Origin: Bifidobacterium oedipodis | GTDB lineage: Bacteria; Actinomycetota; Actinomycetes; Actinomycetales; Bifidobacteriaceae | Reading direction: 5' to 3' | DNA length: 64,000 bases | NCBI RefSeq assembly: GCF_012932425.1 | Contig: NZ_JAAIII010000002.1 | Span: 248,001 to 312,000, forward strand | In this document: positions 56,284-64,000 of the stretch, in pieces | Numbering within the stretch: the first letter of the stretch is position 1 | How the letters are laid out: the number at the start of each line of letters is the position of its first letter | The notes under the pieces: model-generated | The model's database searches: none | What the model was told of the DNA's origin: nothing | What the model saw: the letters and a program-made list of their open reading frames with translations, nothing else | Made by a program: the position numbers and the translations under genes

Positions 56284-57564
56284 ATGAGCGAACGGATCGA
56301 TACCACATGCGTGCAGGGCGGCTACCAGCCGGGCAACGGCGAATCCCGCACTCCCCCGATCATCCAGGCAACAACCTTCAAATACACGTCGAGCGAACAG
56401 ATGAGCCGCCTGTTCGACCTGTCGGAATCCGGCTACTTCTACACCCGTTTGCAGAACCCGACCAACGACACGGTGGCCGCGAAGATCTGCGAACTTGAGG
56501 GCGGCGCCGCTGCGATGCTCACCAGCTCTGGCCAAGCCGCGAACTTCTTCGCCCTGTTCAACATCTGCAACGCCGGCGACCATATCGTCGCCTCCTCCGC
56601 AATCTATGGCGGCACCTTCAATCTCATCAATGTGACGATGGCCAAGATGGGCATCGAATGCACGTTCGTAAGCCCCGACTGCACTGACGAAGAACTTGAG
56701 GCCGCATTCCGCCCGAATACCAAGGCCGTGTTCGGCGAATCCATCGCCAATCCGGCGCTGATCGTGCTTGACTTCGAGAAGTTCGCCACCGCCGCGCACA
56801 ACCATGGCGTGCCGTTCATTGTGGACAACACCTTCCCCACGCCGATTAATTGCCGACCTTTCGAATTCGGCGTTGACATCGTCACCCACGCCACCACCAA
56901 ATACATGGATGGCCATGGCTCCTGCGTGGGCGGCGCGATCGTCGACTCCGGCAACTTCGACTGGATGGCCCACGCCGACAAGTTCCCGGGGCTCACCACC
57001 CCCGACGATTCCTACCATGGCGTCACCTATGCCAAGGACTTCGGCCCAGCAGCCTACATCACCAAGGCCACCGCACAACTGATGCGCGACTTCGGTTCCA
57101 CGCCCGCTCCTATCAATTCGTGGATTATGGGCATGCATCTGGAATCCCTCGCCCTGCGTATGGCCCGCCACTGCGAAAACGGACAGAAGGTGGCCGAATT
57201 CCTCGCCACCGATCCGCGCATCTCGTGGGTCAACTACCCAGGCCTGCCATCCGACAAGTATCACGCGCTGGCCGAGAAGTACATGCCGAACGGCACCTGT
57301 GGCGTCATCTCCTTCGGTGTGCCCGGCGGCCGTGAGAAGGTCTCCGCCTTCCTCGATGGGCTGAAGATGGTGTCGATCGCCACGCATGTGGCCGACGCGC
57401 GCAGCTGCACGCTGTACCCGGCTGGCACCACCCATCGCCAGCTCACCGAGGAACAGCTTGAGGAGGCCGGCGTCGGCATCGATCTGGTGCGACTGAGCTG
57501 TGGCATCGAGAATGCCGACGATATCATCGCCGATCTCGATCAAGCCCTCGCCACCATCAACTAG
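56284..57564 (+). CDS. metY: O-acetylhomoserine sulfhydrylase
   Basis: 426-residue PLP enzyme of the Cys/Met metabolism family, making homocysteine from O-acetylhomoserine and sulfide (some act on O-succinylhomoserine). TTCVQGGYQPGNGESRTPPI at the N-terminus, YFYTRLQNPTNDTVAAKI, the PLP-lysine in THATTKYMDGHGSCVGG, and LVRLSCGIENADDII. AAAGGAGAGCGTG precedes ATG at 56284. A strong hairpin at 57646-57695 ends the unit. No other methionine gene is adjacent. Confidence 0.94.
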   Translation: MSERIDTTCVQGGYQPGNGESRTPPIIQATTFKYTSSEQMSRLFDLSESGYFYTRLQNPTNDTVAAKICELEGGAAAMLTSSGQAANFFALFNICNAGDHIVASSAIYGGTFNLINVTMAKMGIECTFVSPDCTDEELEAAFRPNTKAVFGESIANPALIVLDFEKFATAAHNHGVPFIVDNTFPTPINCRPFEFGVDIVTHATTKYMDGHGSCVGGAIVDSGNFDWMAHADKFPGLTTPDDSYHGVTYAKDFGPAAYITKATAQLMRDFGSTPAPINSWIMGMHLESLALRMARHCENGQKVAEFLATDPRISWVNYPGLPSDKYHALAEKYMPNGTCGVISFGVPGGREKVSAFLDGLKMVSIATHVADARSCTLYPAGTTHRQLTEEQLEEAGVGIDLVRLSCGIENADDIIADLDQALATIN

Positions 57565-57645
57565 TGCCTGCTTATACCCGACTAATGCCCGTCCAACTAT
57601 CTGTTGTAACGGACGAATAAACGTTGCGACAACAAACCGCAGCGA

Positions 57646-57695
57646 AACGGCCCTGAAGCAATTCCACCGCATGATGCGGCTGCTTCGGGGCCGTT
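57646..57695 (+). terminator. terminator of metY
   Basis: 15-base arms (57646-57660 with 57681-57695) with one mismatch, enclosing a nested CCGC/GCGG pair. 82 bp after the metY stop codon. Confidence 0.75.
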
Positions 57696-57787
57696 GCCAT
57701 ATTCAACTCAGCTACGCTGTTCAACTACGCAACCATTCAACTACCCGACTGCTCAATCAGCCGCGCAGTAGTTTGTAATCACCCACC

Positions 57788-57929
57788 TGTGGATGACACG
57801 CCGAGGGCACTGTAGATAGTGGATAACACAGTGGGCAAATAGGCGAATCCCAAGGTTATCCACCAGACCGGCAGTCGGTTATGCACATTTCATAATGCTT
57901 GGAATCATTGAGTTTTCCACTTATCCACA
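57788..57929. promoter_or_regulatory. cluster of six DnaA-box-like sequences
   Basis: Within 142 bp: TGTGGATGA (57788), AGTGGATAA (57818), TTATCCACC (57856), TTATGCACA (57879), TTTTCCACT (57913) and TTATCCACA (57921). The fourth and sixth match TTWTNCACA fully; the others differ at one position on one strand. Five of the six are within one mismatch of TTATCCACA. The unknown gene starts 102 bp downstream. No dnaA, dnaN or rpmH is near, so this is not the standard oriC. It may titrate DnaA or put the next gene under DnaA control. Confidence 0.65.
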
Positions 57930-58031
57930 ACTTTGCCTAAGCCGCTTGCACCGCCATCGCGCACCGGCATACAGTGTGCCTCACGGCGGGCACCGAAGCC
58001 TGCCGGCAAAGTTCCAGGAAGGGGAACCATC

Positions 58032-58811
58032 ATGACCGAGACCATGATTGACACTGAGGATCCGGGCGCACCGGCGATGTTGGACACCAAGGACGTGGCC
58101 GAAATGTTCAAACGGCACAATCTGGCCATCTACGCTGAAGCTCGACGCACGTTCTACCGCAAAATCAATATCAGCCCATTCAAAAGGCGTTCGCCGAAAC
58201 TGCTGAGGCTTATCGAATGGTCGTTCTGGGATTGGTTCGCATTCGACTGCTCGATCACCGGCTTGGTAACCGGCAACGATTGCACGGATCTGCGCCTAGA
58301 ATTCGAAGATGACCAGGATGAGGGCATTTCGCCGTTCCTGTCCATAGCCGAGTTCCTGCATCGGCATGATGATCGCGTCGGAGAGCGGCAAATGTCCGAT
58401 TTTCTGGAAATCGACTCCACCAACTTCGCTTCGGTATTCTGGATCAACGATGCAAACGCGGCGACGGGCCTGCTGGATTTGGAAGACATCATCCACGGCG
58501 GCGAATATATGGTGGATTGCCCGCCGGTAGCCGCGCAATATGACGGTGCGCATGGTGGCATGATCGTCAACCGCATCGCCCGCGCACGAGGTGCGTGGCG
58601 GCAATGTGCCATTCCGCTGTATGAGGCCCGCCGCCCTGATTCGCCCGAGGCCAAGCGTGCCATCGCCAGCGCATTCTGTGAAACAAGGCAATGCCCGGAT
58701 TTCGCCGATTTGGTGAGATTCTTCTATGGTCGCACCAACGATACCGGACTTGACTGGGAGGATATGGCGGCGGCCGTGGATTCACGTTCGCTTCGGCATC
58801 TGGTCAGGTAA
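58032..58811 (+). CDS. protein of unknown function behind DnaA boxes
   Basis: 259 residues, no family recognised. Seen: an acidic start (ETMIDTEDPGAP), a basic stretch RTFYRKINISPFKRRSPKLLR (about residues 40-60), Trp/Phe-rich EWSFWDWFAFDCS, an acidic loop EFEDDQDEGIS, and a mostly alpha-helical remainder; no signal peptide or membrane helix. ATG at 58032 follows AAGGGGAACCATC. The upstream region holds six DnaA-box-like sites and the downstream region the second palindrome array. A GLLDLEDIIHGGEYMVDCP segment is followed by VAAQYDGAHGGMIVNRIARA, which could mark a conserved core. A link to chromosome replication is only suggested by position. Confidence 0.8.
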   Translation: MTETMIDTEDPGAPAMLDTKDVAEMFKRHNLAIYAEARRTFYRKINISPFKRRSPKLLRLIEWSFWDWFAFDCSITGLVTGNDCTDLRLEFEDDQDEGISPFLSIAEFLHRHDDRVGERQMSDFLEIDSTNFASVFWINDANAATGLLDLEDIIHGGEYMVDCPPVAAQYDGAHGGMIVNRIARARGAWRQCAIPLYEARRPDSPEAKRAIASAFCETRQCPDFADLVRFFYGRTNDTGLDWEDMAAAVDSRSLRHLVR

Positions 58812-58894
58812 CACCACGGTAACGATAAGCTCCAATACTGGAGTTCAAGGTTCGCGCATGGTCGCAGACCAGCATCTCTTGGGGGACGCTGCGC

Positions 58895-58960
58895 GCCGGT
58901 TTGTCGAAAGTTGGGTCGGCAAACCGGCTTGATGCTGCCGGGACACCATACTCCCGGCAG
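58895..58960 (+). other. two hairpins after the unknown gene
   Basis: GCCGGTTTG (58895-58903) pairs with 58920-58928, and CTGCCGGGA (58935-58943) pairs with TCCCGGCAG (58952-58960). No T-run, but together they may end the upstream transcript. Confidence 0.45.
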
Positions 58961-59044
58961 CGGTGGCGGCACCGATACCGCACTGATGCGACGATGATGC
59001 CATAACAACGCATCATCACGCATCACAACCCCGGAATTATCAGC

Positions 59045-59302
59045 ATAATTCGGAGGGCGTGATTTTCGTATATATCACGACCCTTGAAATACACGCATAT
59101 CTGTGGGGCAGTGATGGGTGCTCTTTATCACTACCCCACAGATATCGCCATATTTCCACGGTTCTGATACGGCACGGCTATCACAACCCGCACATATGCC
59201 GATAATCCTGGGGTTGTGACAGAACGGAACAATCACTACCCCGCAATAATGCCGATATTTCGTAGGTTGTGACAACGAGGATTATCACAACCCAAGAAAT
59301 AC
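59045..59302. repeat. array of five palindromes phased at about 53 bp (array 2)
   Basis: Same family as 7960-8222. Unit centres at about 59068.5, 59121, 59174, 59226 and 59278.5, mean step 52.5 bp. Each has (G/T)(T/C)(C)TGA or GTGA, 12-13 varied bases, then TCAC, with arms of about 18 bases; the second unit (59097-59114 with 59128-59145) has one mismatch. Linkers resemble ATATGCCGATAT. Half-units flank both ends (TCACAACC at 59022, GTCGTGA at 59318). The region 58961-59492 otherwise holds no gene. Confidence 0.9.
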
Positions 59303-59492
59303 GTCGATAAAACGCCGGTCGTGACCACTGCGGATTCGCCGGATCCACCATTTACACTGTCATCCACGCCACCATCCACACTGTCATCGGCATGGTTCGA
59401 CTTTCAACAGCGCGCCTACGTAGTTTCTCAGGTGAGGTTCAGGTAGACTCGATGTGTTCGTTGATGAAAACCGAGGAGTGTGAACCAACCCC

Positions 59493-60545
59493 GTGGACGT
59501 ATCGATGATGCACTTCATCCAGCAAGTGCTTTCGAATCCAGCACTGCTGATGACCACAGTGCTGACGCTTGGCGTAATTTTCGTCAACGGCTGGACCGAT
59601 GCCCCCAACGCCATCGCCACCTGTGTGACGACCCGATGCATGAAAGTGCGATCCGCCATCATCATGGCGGCCATATTCAATTTCCTTGGCGTGCTGATTA
59701 TGACGCAGATCAATGCGTCGGTGGCCTCAACCATCAGCAATATGGTTGATTTTGGCGGCGACAGCCAATCAGCACTGATCGCATTGTGCGCAGCATTGTT
59801 CTCGATTGTGATCTACAGTGTCGCAGCCGCCCGATTCGGCATCCCCACTTCCGAAAGCCACAGCCTTATCGCCGGCCTTTCGGGAGCGGCAATCGCCATC
59901 CAAAGCGGCATTGCCGGCATCAATATGCACGAATGGGTCAAAGTGCTCTATGGCTTGGCGGCAAGTCTGCTGTTCGGATTCGGTATCGGCTGGCTGGTCT
60001 GCAAAGTCGTCACGGTGCTGTGTGCAGGGCTTGACCGACGTGGCGCCAACGGTTTCTTCCGATACGCGCAAATCGCCGGCGCTGCAGCCATGAGTTTCAT
60101 GCATGGCGCGCAGGATGGTCAGAAATTCATTGGTGTGCTGTTCCTCGGCATGGCATTCTGCAACGGGCAGACCAGCGTGACCGGCGTGCTGATTCCCGTC
60201 TGGCTGATGCTGCTGTGCAGCGTGATTATGGGCTTGGGCACCAGCGTGGGCGGCGAGCGCATCATCAAGTCGGTCGGCCAGGACATGGTCAAGCTGGAAA
60301 AGTTCCAAGGCTTCTCCGCCGATCTTTCCAGCGCGTTGTGCCTGCTGCTGATGACGCTGCTGGGTATCCCCGTGTCCACCACGCACACCAAAACCAGCGC
60401 CATCATGGGCGTCGGTGCCGTCAAGCGCCTGTCGGCAATCAACTTTGGTGTTGTCAAAGACATGATGCTCACCTGGGTGTTCACCTTCCCCGGCTGCGGC
60501 CTGATCAGCTTCGTTATGGCCAAGCTGTTCATCTTGGTGTTCTAG
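59493..60545 (+). CDS. PiT-family inorganic phosphate transporter
   Basis: 350-residue membrane protein carrying phosphate with cations. Two PD001131-type repeats: FVNGWTDAPNAIATCVTTRCM near the N-terminus and FMHGAQDGQKFIGVLFLGM in the second half; also FGIPTSESHSLIAGLSGAAI and GIPVSTTHTKTSAIMGVGAV, the paired signatures of the family. About ten helices. GTG at 59493 is the likely start but its GAGGAG is distant; ATG at 59505 or 59508 is possible. The DUF47 gene 88 bp downstream is its usual partner. Confidence 0.93.
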   Translation: MDVSMMHFIQQVLSNPALLMTTVLTLGVIFVNGWTDAPNAIATCVTTRCMKVRSAIIMAAIFNFLGVLIMTQINASVASTISNMVDFGGDSQSALIALCAALFSIVIYSVAAARFGIPTSESHSLIAGLSGAAIAIQSGIAGINMHEWVKVLYGLAASLLFGFGIGWLVCKVVTVLCAGLDRRGANGFFRYAQIAGAAAMSFMHGAQDGQKFIGVLFLGMAFCNGQTSVTGVLIPVWLMLLCSVIMGLGTSVGGERIIKSVGQDMVKLEKFQGFSADLSSALCLLLMTLLGIPVSTTHTKTSAIMGVGAVKRLSAINFGVVKDMMLTWVFTFPGCGLISFVMAKLFILVF

Positions 60546-60633
60546 ACCGTTCTCAATCGTTCTTAACCACTCCCAATCGCAACGGCCACAACGGATGCGG
60601 CCGTGCACATCCCAATGAAAGGAACCATCGCCG

Positions 60634-61257
60634 ATGGCAAAGATCAAAGACTCCTTCTATTTCGATTCCTTCGATAAAAGTTCGCAATATGCGCTGCAGG
60701 CCTCCACCATGCTGGATGAGCTGATGCATGACTTCAAGCCGGATGGCCTGAAGGAGCAGATCGACCGCATGCATGAGATCGAGCAGGCCGCCGACGGCGT
60801 GCGCCACAGCTTGGTGGATGCGCTGGTGACCGCGTTCATCACGCCCATCGACCGCGAGGACATCGCCGCACTCAGCGGCAGCCTTGATGACGTTACCGAT
60901 GAGATCGAAGGTGTGCTGCACCGCATGTACTACGACAACATCACCGAAATCCGCCCCGAGGCGCTTGCGCTGGTTGATTTGTTGCGCAAATCCTGCAAGA
61001 CGATGGCGAAGCTTGTCGCTCAGATGCATCATTTCAAGAAGGCCAAGAAACTGCGCAATCTCGTGTTCGAAATCAATCACATCGAGCAGGAGGCCGATGC
61101 GCTGTTCGTGGATGCCATGCGCACGCTGCACACCACTTGCGACGATCCGATGCAGGTATTCGCCTGGCATGAGGTCTTCACCCAGCTGGAGGAATGCATC
61201 GACGCCTGCGAGGAAGTGGCGGATGTGATCGACAATATCGTTATGAAGAACAGCTGA
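60634..61257 (+). CDS. DUF47 (PhoU-like) partner of the phosphate transporter
   Basis: 207 residues, nearly all helical, with KIKDSFYFDSFDKSSQYALQASTMLDELM at the start and EIEQAADGVRHSLVDALVTAFITPIDREDI, the family signature with metal-binding acid residues. DUF47 proteins sit next to PiT transporters and are thought to regulate or gate them. AAAGGAACCATCGCCG precedes ATG at 60634. No membrane helix. Operon with the transporter is very likely. Confidence 0.92.
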   Translation: MAKIKDSFYFDSFDKSSQYALQASTMLDELMHDFKPDGLKEQIDRMHEIEQAADGVRHSLVDALVTAFITPIDREDIAALSGSLDDVTDEIEGVLHRMYYDNITEIRPEALALVDLLRKSCKTMAKLVAQMHHFKKAKKLRNLVFEINHIEQEADALFVDAMRTLHTTCDDPMQVFAWHEVFTQLEECIDACEEVADVIDNIVMKNS

Positions 61258-61350
61258 GGCCCCGCCGAAAAGTCTTCCACCGTTCACCCCTTTTGGAATA
61301 ATGGGAATGTTTGACCGATTCCCTAATCCTGAAGAGAAACGGAAAGTATT

Positions 61351-63027
61351 GTGGCTGAATTCGTATTTCAGATGATCAAGGCGCGCAAGGCCTTCGGCGA
61401 CCGCGTGATTTTGAACGACGTGACCTTGAGCTTCCTGCCGGGCGCGAAGATTGGTGTCGTTGGCCCTAACGGCATGGGTAAGTCCACGCTGCTCAAGATT
61501 ATGGCCGGCCTTGAAACCGTCTCCAATGGCGAGGCGACGCTGACTCCGGGCTACACGGTGGGCATCCTGCAGCAGGAGCCGCCGCTGGACGACACGAAAA
61601 CCGTGGGCGAGAACATCAAGATGGCCTTCGGCGAAATCGCCGAAAAGGTGGCTCGCTTCAATGAGATCGGCGAGCTGATGGCTGATCCGGACGCCGACTT
61701 CGACGCACTGATGGAAGAGATGGGCGCGCTGCAGAACGATATCGACGCCGCCAACGGCTGGGATCTTGATTCGCAGCTCGATCAGGCCATGGACGCACTG
61801 CAGTGCCCCGATCCGGACACTCCGGTGAGCGTGTGCTCCGGTGGTGAACGCCGTCGTGTGGCCTTGTGCAAGCTGCTGCTCGAAGCCCCCGATCTGCTGC
61901 TGCTCGACGAGCCCACCAACCATTTGGATGCCGAGTCGATTCTGTGGCTGGAGCAGTTCCTGCACCAGTACAAGGGCGCCGTTATCGCCGTCACCCACGA
62001 CCGCTACTTCATGGACAATGTGGCCGAGTGGATCTGCGAGGTCGACCGCGGCCAGCTGTACCCGTACAAGGGCAACTACACCACTTATCTGGAGACCAAG
62101 GCCAAGCGTATGGAGATCCAGGGCGCCAAGGATGCCAAGCTTGCCAAGCGCCTGAAGGATGAGCTCGACTGGGTGCGCTCCTCCCCCAAGGCCCGCCAGG
62201 CCAAGAACAAGGCCCGTCTGGAACGCTACGACCAGATGGAGCAGGAGGCACGCAACAACAAGAAGCTCGACTTCTCCGAAATTCAGATTCCGGCCGGCCC
62301 GCGCCTGGGCTCCATGGTGCTCGAAGCCAACCATATTCACAAGGCCTTCGGCGATCGCGTGCTCATCGACGATCTGAGCTTCACACTGCCGCGCAACGGC
62401 ATCGTGGGCGTGATCGGCCCCAACGGCGTGGGTAAGTCCACGCTGTTCAAGACCATCGTCGGACTGGAGCCGCTGTCGGGCGGCGAGCTGAAGATCGGCG
62501 ACACCGTCAAGATCAGCTATGTTGATCAGAACCGTGCCGGCCTTGACCCGAACAAGAACCTGTGGGAGGCCGTGTCCGGTGGTCTCGACTTTATCGAAGT
62601 CGCCGGCGTGGAAGTGCCGACGCGTGCCTATGTGGCCAGCTTCGGCTTCAAGGGTTCTGACCAGCAGAAGCTCACCGGTGTGCTCTCCGGTGGTGAGCGC
62701 AACCGTCTGAACTTGGCACTGACCCTGAAGCAGGGCGGCAACCTGCTGCTGCTCGACGAGCCCACCAACGATTTGGATGTCGAGACGCTGGAGAGCCTGG
62801 AGAACGCGTTGATCCAGTTCCCGGGCTGCGCCGTGGTTGTCTCTCACGATCGTTGGTTCCTCGACCGTGTCGCCACTCATATCCTCGCATGGGAAGGCGA
62901 TGACGACAATCCTGCCAAGTGGTACTGGTTCGAGGGCAACTTCCAAGCCTATCAGGAGAACAAGGTAGCACGTTTGGGTGAGGAGGCTTCCCGCCCGCAC
63001 CGTCTGCACCGCAAGCTGACGCGCTAA
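61351..63027 (+). CDS. ettA: energy-dependent translational throttle protein (ABC-F)
   Basis: 558-residue ABC-F protein with two ATPase domains and no membrane part; it binds the ribosomal E site and gates entry into elongation by ATP level. Domain 1: GPNGMGKSTLLK, CSGGERRRVALCK, LLLDEPTNHLDAESI. Linker: WVRSSPKARQAKNKARLERY, which is EttA-typical. Domain 2: GPNGVGKSTLFK, LSGGERNRLNLALTLK, LLLDEPTNDLDVETL. The start codon is GTG at 61351 with GGAAAG. Length and linker match EttA rather than antibiotic-resistance ABC-F proteins. Confidence 0.95.
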   Translation: MAEFVFQMIKARKAFGDRVILNDVTLSFLPGAKIGVVGPNGMGKSTLLKIMAGLETVSNGEATLTPGYTVGILQQEPPLDDTKTVGENIKMAFGEIAEKVARFNEIGELMADPDADFDALMEEMGALQNDIDAANGWDLDSQLDQAMDALQCPDPDTPVSVCSGGERRRVALCKLLLEAPDLLLLDEPTNHLDAESILWLEQFLHQYKGAVIAVTHDRYFMDNVAEWICEVDRGQLYPYKGNYTTYLETKAKRMEIQGAKDAKLAKRLKDELDWVRSSPKARQAKNKARLERYDQMEQEARNNKKLDFSEIQIPAGPRLGSMVLEANHIHKAFGDRVLIDDLSFTLPRNGIVGVIGPNGVGKSTLFKTIVGLEPLSGGELKIGDTVKISYVDQNRAGLDPNKNLWEAVSGGLDFIEVAGVEVPTRAYVASFGFKGSDQQKLTGVLSGGERNRLNLALTLKQGGNLLLLDEPTNDLDVETLESLENALIQFPGCAVVVSHDRWFLDRVATHILAWEGDDDNPAKWYWFEGNFQAYQENKVARLGEEASRPHRLHRKLTR

Positions 63028-63107
63028 TTATTCTCACCGGTGCGGCGTGATTATTCGTACCCATGCGCCGGTAGCGCACAGCACCGCACAACGCAGCATT
63101 ATGGAGT

Positions 63108-63126
63108 CCTCCCCACCTTGGGGAGG
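63108..63126 (+). terminator. terminator of ettA
   Basis: 7-bp GC-rich stem CCTCCCC / GGGGAGG with a 5-base loop, followed by GCTCTTTG. 80 bp after the ettA stop codon. Confidence 0.65.
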
Positions 63127-63267
63127 GCTCTTTGCATGCGTACATCTGATAACCCGCTGTTCACACTCCATACGTACTCGTTACAATTCGAGCCGTTTGC
63201 CTTTACCGGCATCGGGCTAAAGTAAAACTCATTGCACACATACATCGATATGTTCGAAGGAGCATTC

Positions 63268-64000
63268 ATGACCCAGACAGACACCGTTACACCGTTGGAG
63301 CATCTGGTGAAAGTGCTGCACCTGGGCACTCCCTCCCCCTATCGTGACCACACGTACATCAACGGCGAAAGCCTGTACTTCCCCACCGGCCGCGTCTATG
63401 GCGGTCAGGTGATTGCCCAGTCGGTGGTGGCCGCCGCACGCACGGTTGATGTCGATCGTCTGCCCAATTCGATTCACAGCTACTTCATCACCGCCGGCGA
63501 CATTCGCCAGGATGTGCTTTTCGATGTGGAAAATCTGCGCGATGGCCGCTCATTCTCGGCCCGCCGCGTGAACGTCACCCAGTCCGAGGGCCCGATTCTC
63601 ACGGCCATCGTCAGCTTCCAGAAGCATGGCCAGTCCGGCGTGGAATTCAGCGACCCGATGCCGACCGATGTGCCTGATCCTGACAGCCTGACCTCCGCCA
63701 AGCAGCTGATGGAGCCATTTGCCGACCAGTCGCCGTTCGCGGACTATTATGCAACCAAATCCGCTTTCGATATCCGCCACGTCAGCAAAACCGTGATGCT
63801 CGGCTCCGATAAAAAGGCTTCGGCCGAAGACAGCGGCCATCAGCTGGTGTGGATGAAGGTTGACGGCCATGTCGATCTGCCGCAGCTGTGCCATCGTGCG
63901 ATTATGGCGATGGGTTGCGATCAGATCATGATGGAGCCGATTGTTCGCCGCGCCGGCCTTAGCTTCATGACTCCCGGCATGTCGTATGCCACCATCGACC
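63268..64000 (+). CDS. acyl-CoA thioesterase II (TesB-like), truncated by the window
   Basis: First 244 codons of a gene that runs off the right edge. ATG at 63268 has GAAGGAG five to six bases upstream. The double hot-dog TesB family is shown by GRVYGGQVIAQSVVAAARTV, SIHSYFITAGDIRQDVLFDVE, LRDGRSFSARRVNVTQ in the first domain and DQIMMEPIVRRAGLSFMTPG in the second. It hydrolyses acyl-CoA to free acid and CoA. About 290 residues is the usual full length, so roughly 45 residues are missing. No partner gene visible. Confidence 0.92.
   Translation, partial: MTQTDTVTPLEHLVKVLHLGTPSPYRDHTYINGESLYFPTGRVYGGQVIAQSVVAAARTVDVDRLPNSIHSYFITAGDIRQDVLFDVENLRDGRSFSARRVNVTQSEGPILTAIVSFQKHGQSGVEFSDPMPTDVPDPDSLTSAKQLMEPFADQSPFADYYATKSAFDIRHVSKTVMLGSDKKASAEDSGHQLVWMKVDGHVDLPQLCHRAIMAMGCDQIMMEPIVRRAGLSFMTPGMSYATID

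Noticed and set aside
57788..57929. Chromosomal origin oriC
   Set aside because: DnaA boxes are present, but no dnaA, dnaN, rpmH, parA/parB or clear AT-rich unwinding element is in the window.
60553..63009. 818-codon open frame antisense to the DUF47 and ettA genes
   Set aside because: It mirrors the strong GC3 bias of ettA on the other strand, has no ribosome site and no recognisable fold; the sense genes carry clear motifs.

Overview
This window looks like a chromosomal segment of a Bifidobacterium. The reasons are a GC-rich genome with typical bifidobacterial gene families, a full set of cytoplasmic xylo-oligosaccharide hydrolases including a GH8 reducing-end exo-oligoxylanase, many LacI/ROK-type sugar regulators, and the actinobacterial order rpmE-prfA-prmC-tsaC-wecA-like. 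The species cannot be fixed from the sequence alone; the GH8/GH43/GH67/GH115 set suggests a plant-glycan-using member such as the B. adolescentis / pseudocatenulatum group (inference). No rRNA, insertion sequence, integrase, phage gene or CRISPR-cas locus was seen.

Layout. 0-8 kb: a glycoside utilisation locus, with a GH30-type hydrolase, a sugar ABC importer (lipoprotein, MalF- and MalG-like permeases), a DUF624 membrane protein, and a divergent regulator joining a DeoR-type HTH to a LacI-type sensor. 8-25 kb: housekeeping genes (alr, an APC permease, a large membrane protein, a PIF1/RecD-like helicase, orn, a GH13 alpha-glucosidase, guaB, then wecA-like, tsaC, prmC, prfA, rpmE on the minus strand, and a tRNA whose anticodon reads UAU). 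24-27 kb: a ROK repressor divergent from xylB. 27-29 kb: a lone DUF4143 AAA ATPase. 29-55 kb: a xylan/glucuronoxylan oligosaccharide island (GH8, GH115, two GH43 copies with an aquaporin between them, a five-gene Opp-type importer, an SGNH esterase, GH67, a LacI regulator, a GH2 enzyme, a LacI regulator fused to a solute-binding-protein domain, and xylA). 55-64 kb: an EamA/RarD transporter, metY, an unknown gene behind a DnaA-box cluster, a PiT phosphate transporter with its DUF47 partner, ettA, and a truncated tesB-like thioesterase.

How it works together. The Opp importer probably brings in acetylated and (methyl)glucuronidated xylo-oligosaccharides. No hydrolase in the island has a visible signal peptide, so breakdown is cytoplasmic: the esterase removes acetyl groups, GH67 and GH115 remove glucuronic acid, and GH8 and the GH43 enzymes release xylose. 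XylA and XylB then make xylulose 5-phosphate. No endoxylanase is present here, so the cell either makes it elsewhere or feeds on oligosaccharides released by others.

The most unusual items are: (1) a 770-residue cytosolic regulator with a LacI HTH, a LacI sensor and a complete-looking type II solute-binding domain; (2) two distant intergenic arrays (about 7.96-8.22 kb and 59.05-59.30 kb), each of five diverged palindromes phased at about 53 bp (five helical turns), with paired substitutions that preserve the dyads; (3) a cluster of six DnaA-box-like sequences away from any oriC gene, upstream of an unknown conserved-looking gene; and (4) the tRNA with a UAU anticodon.
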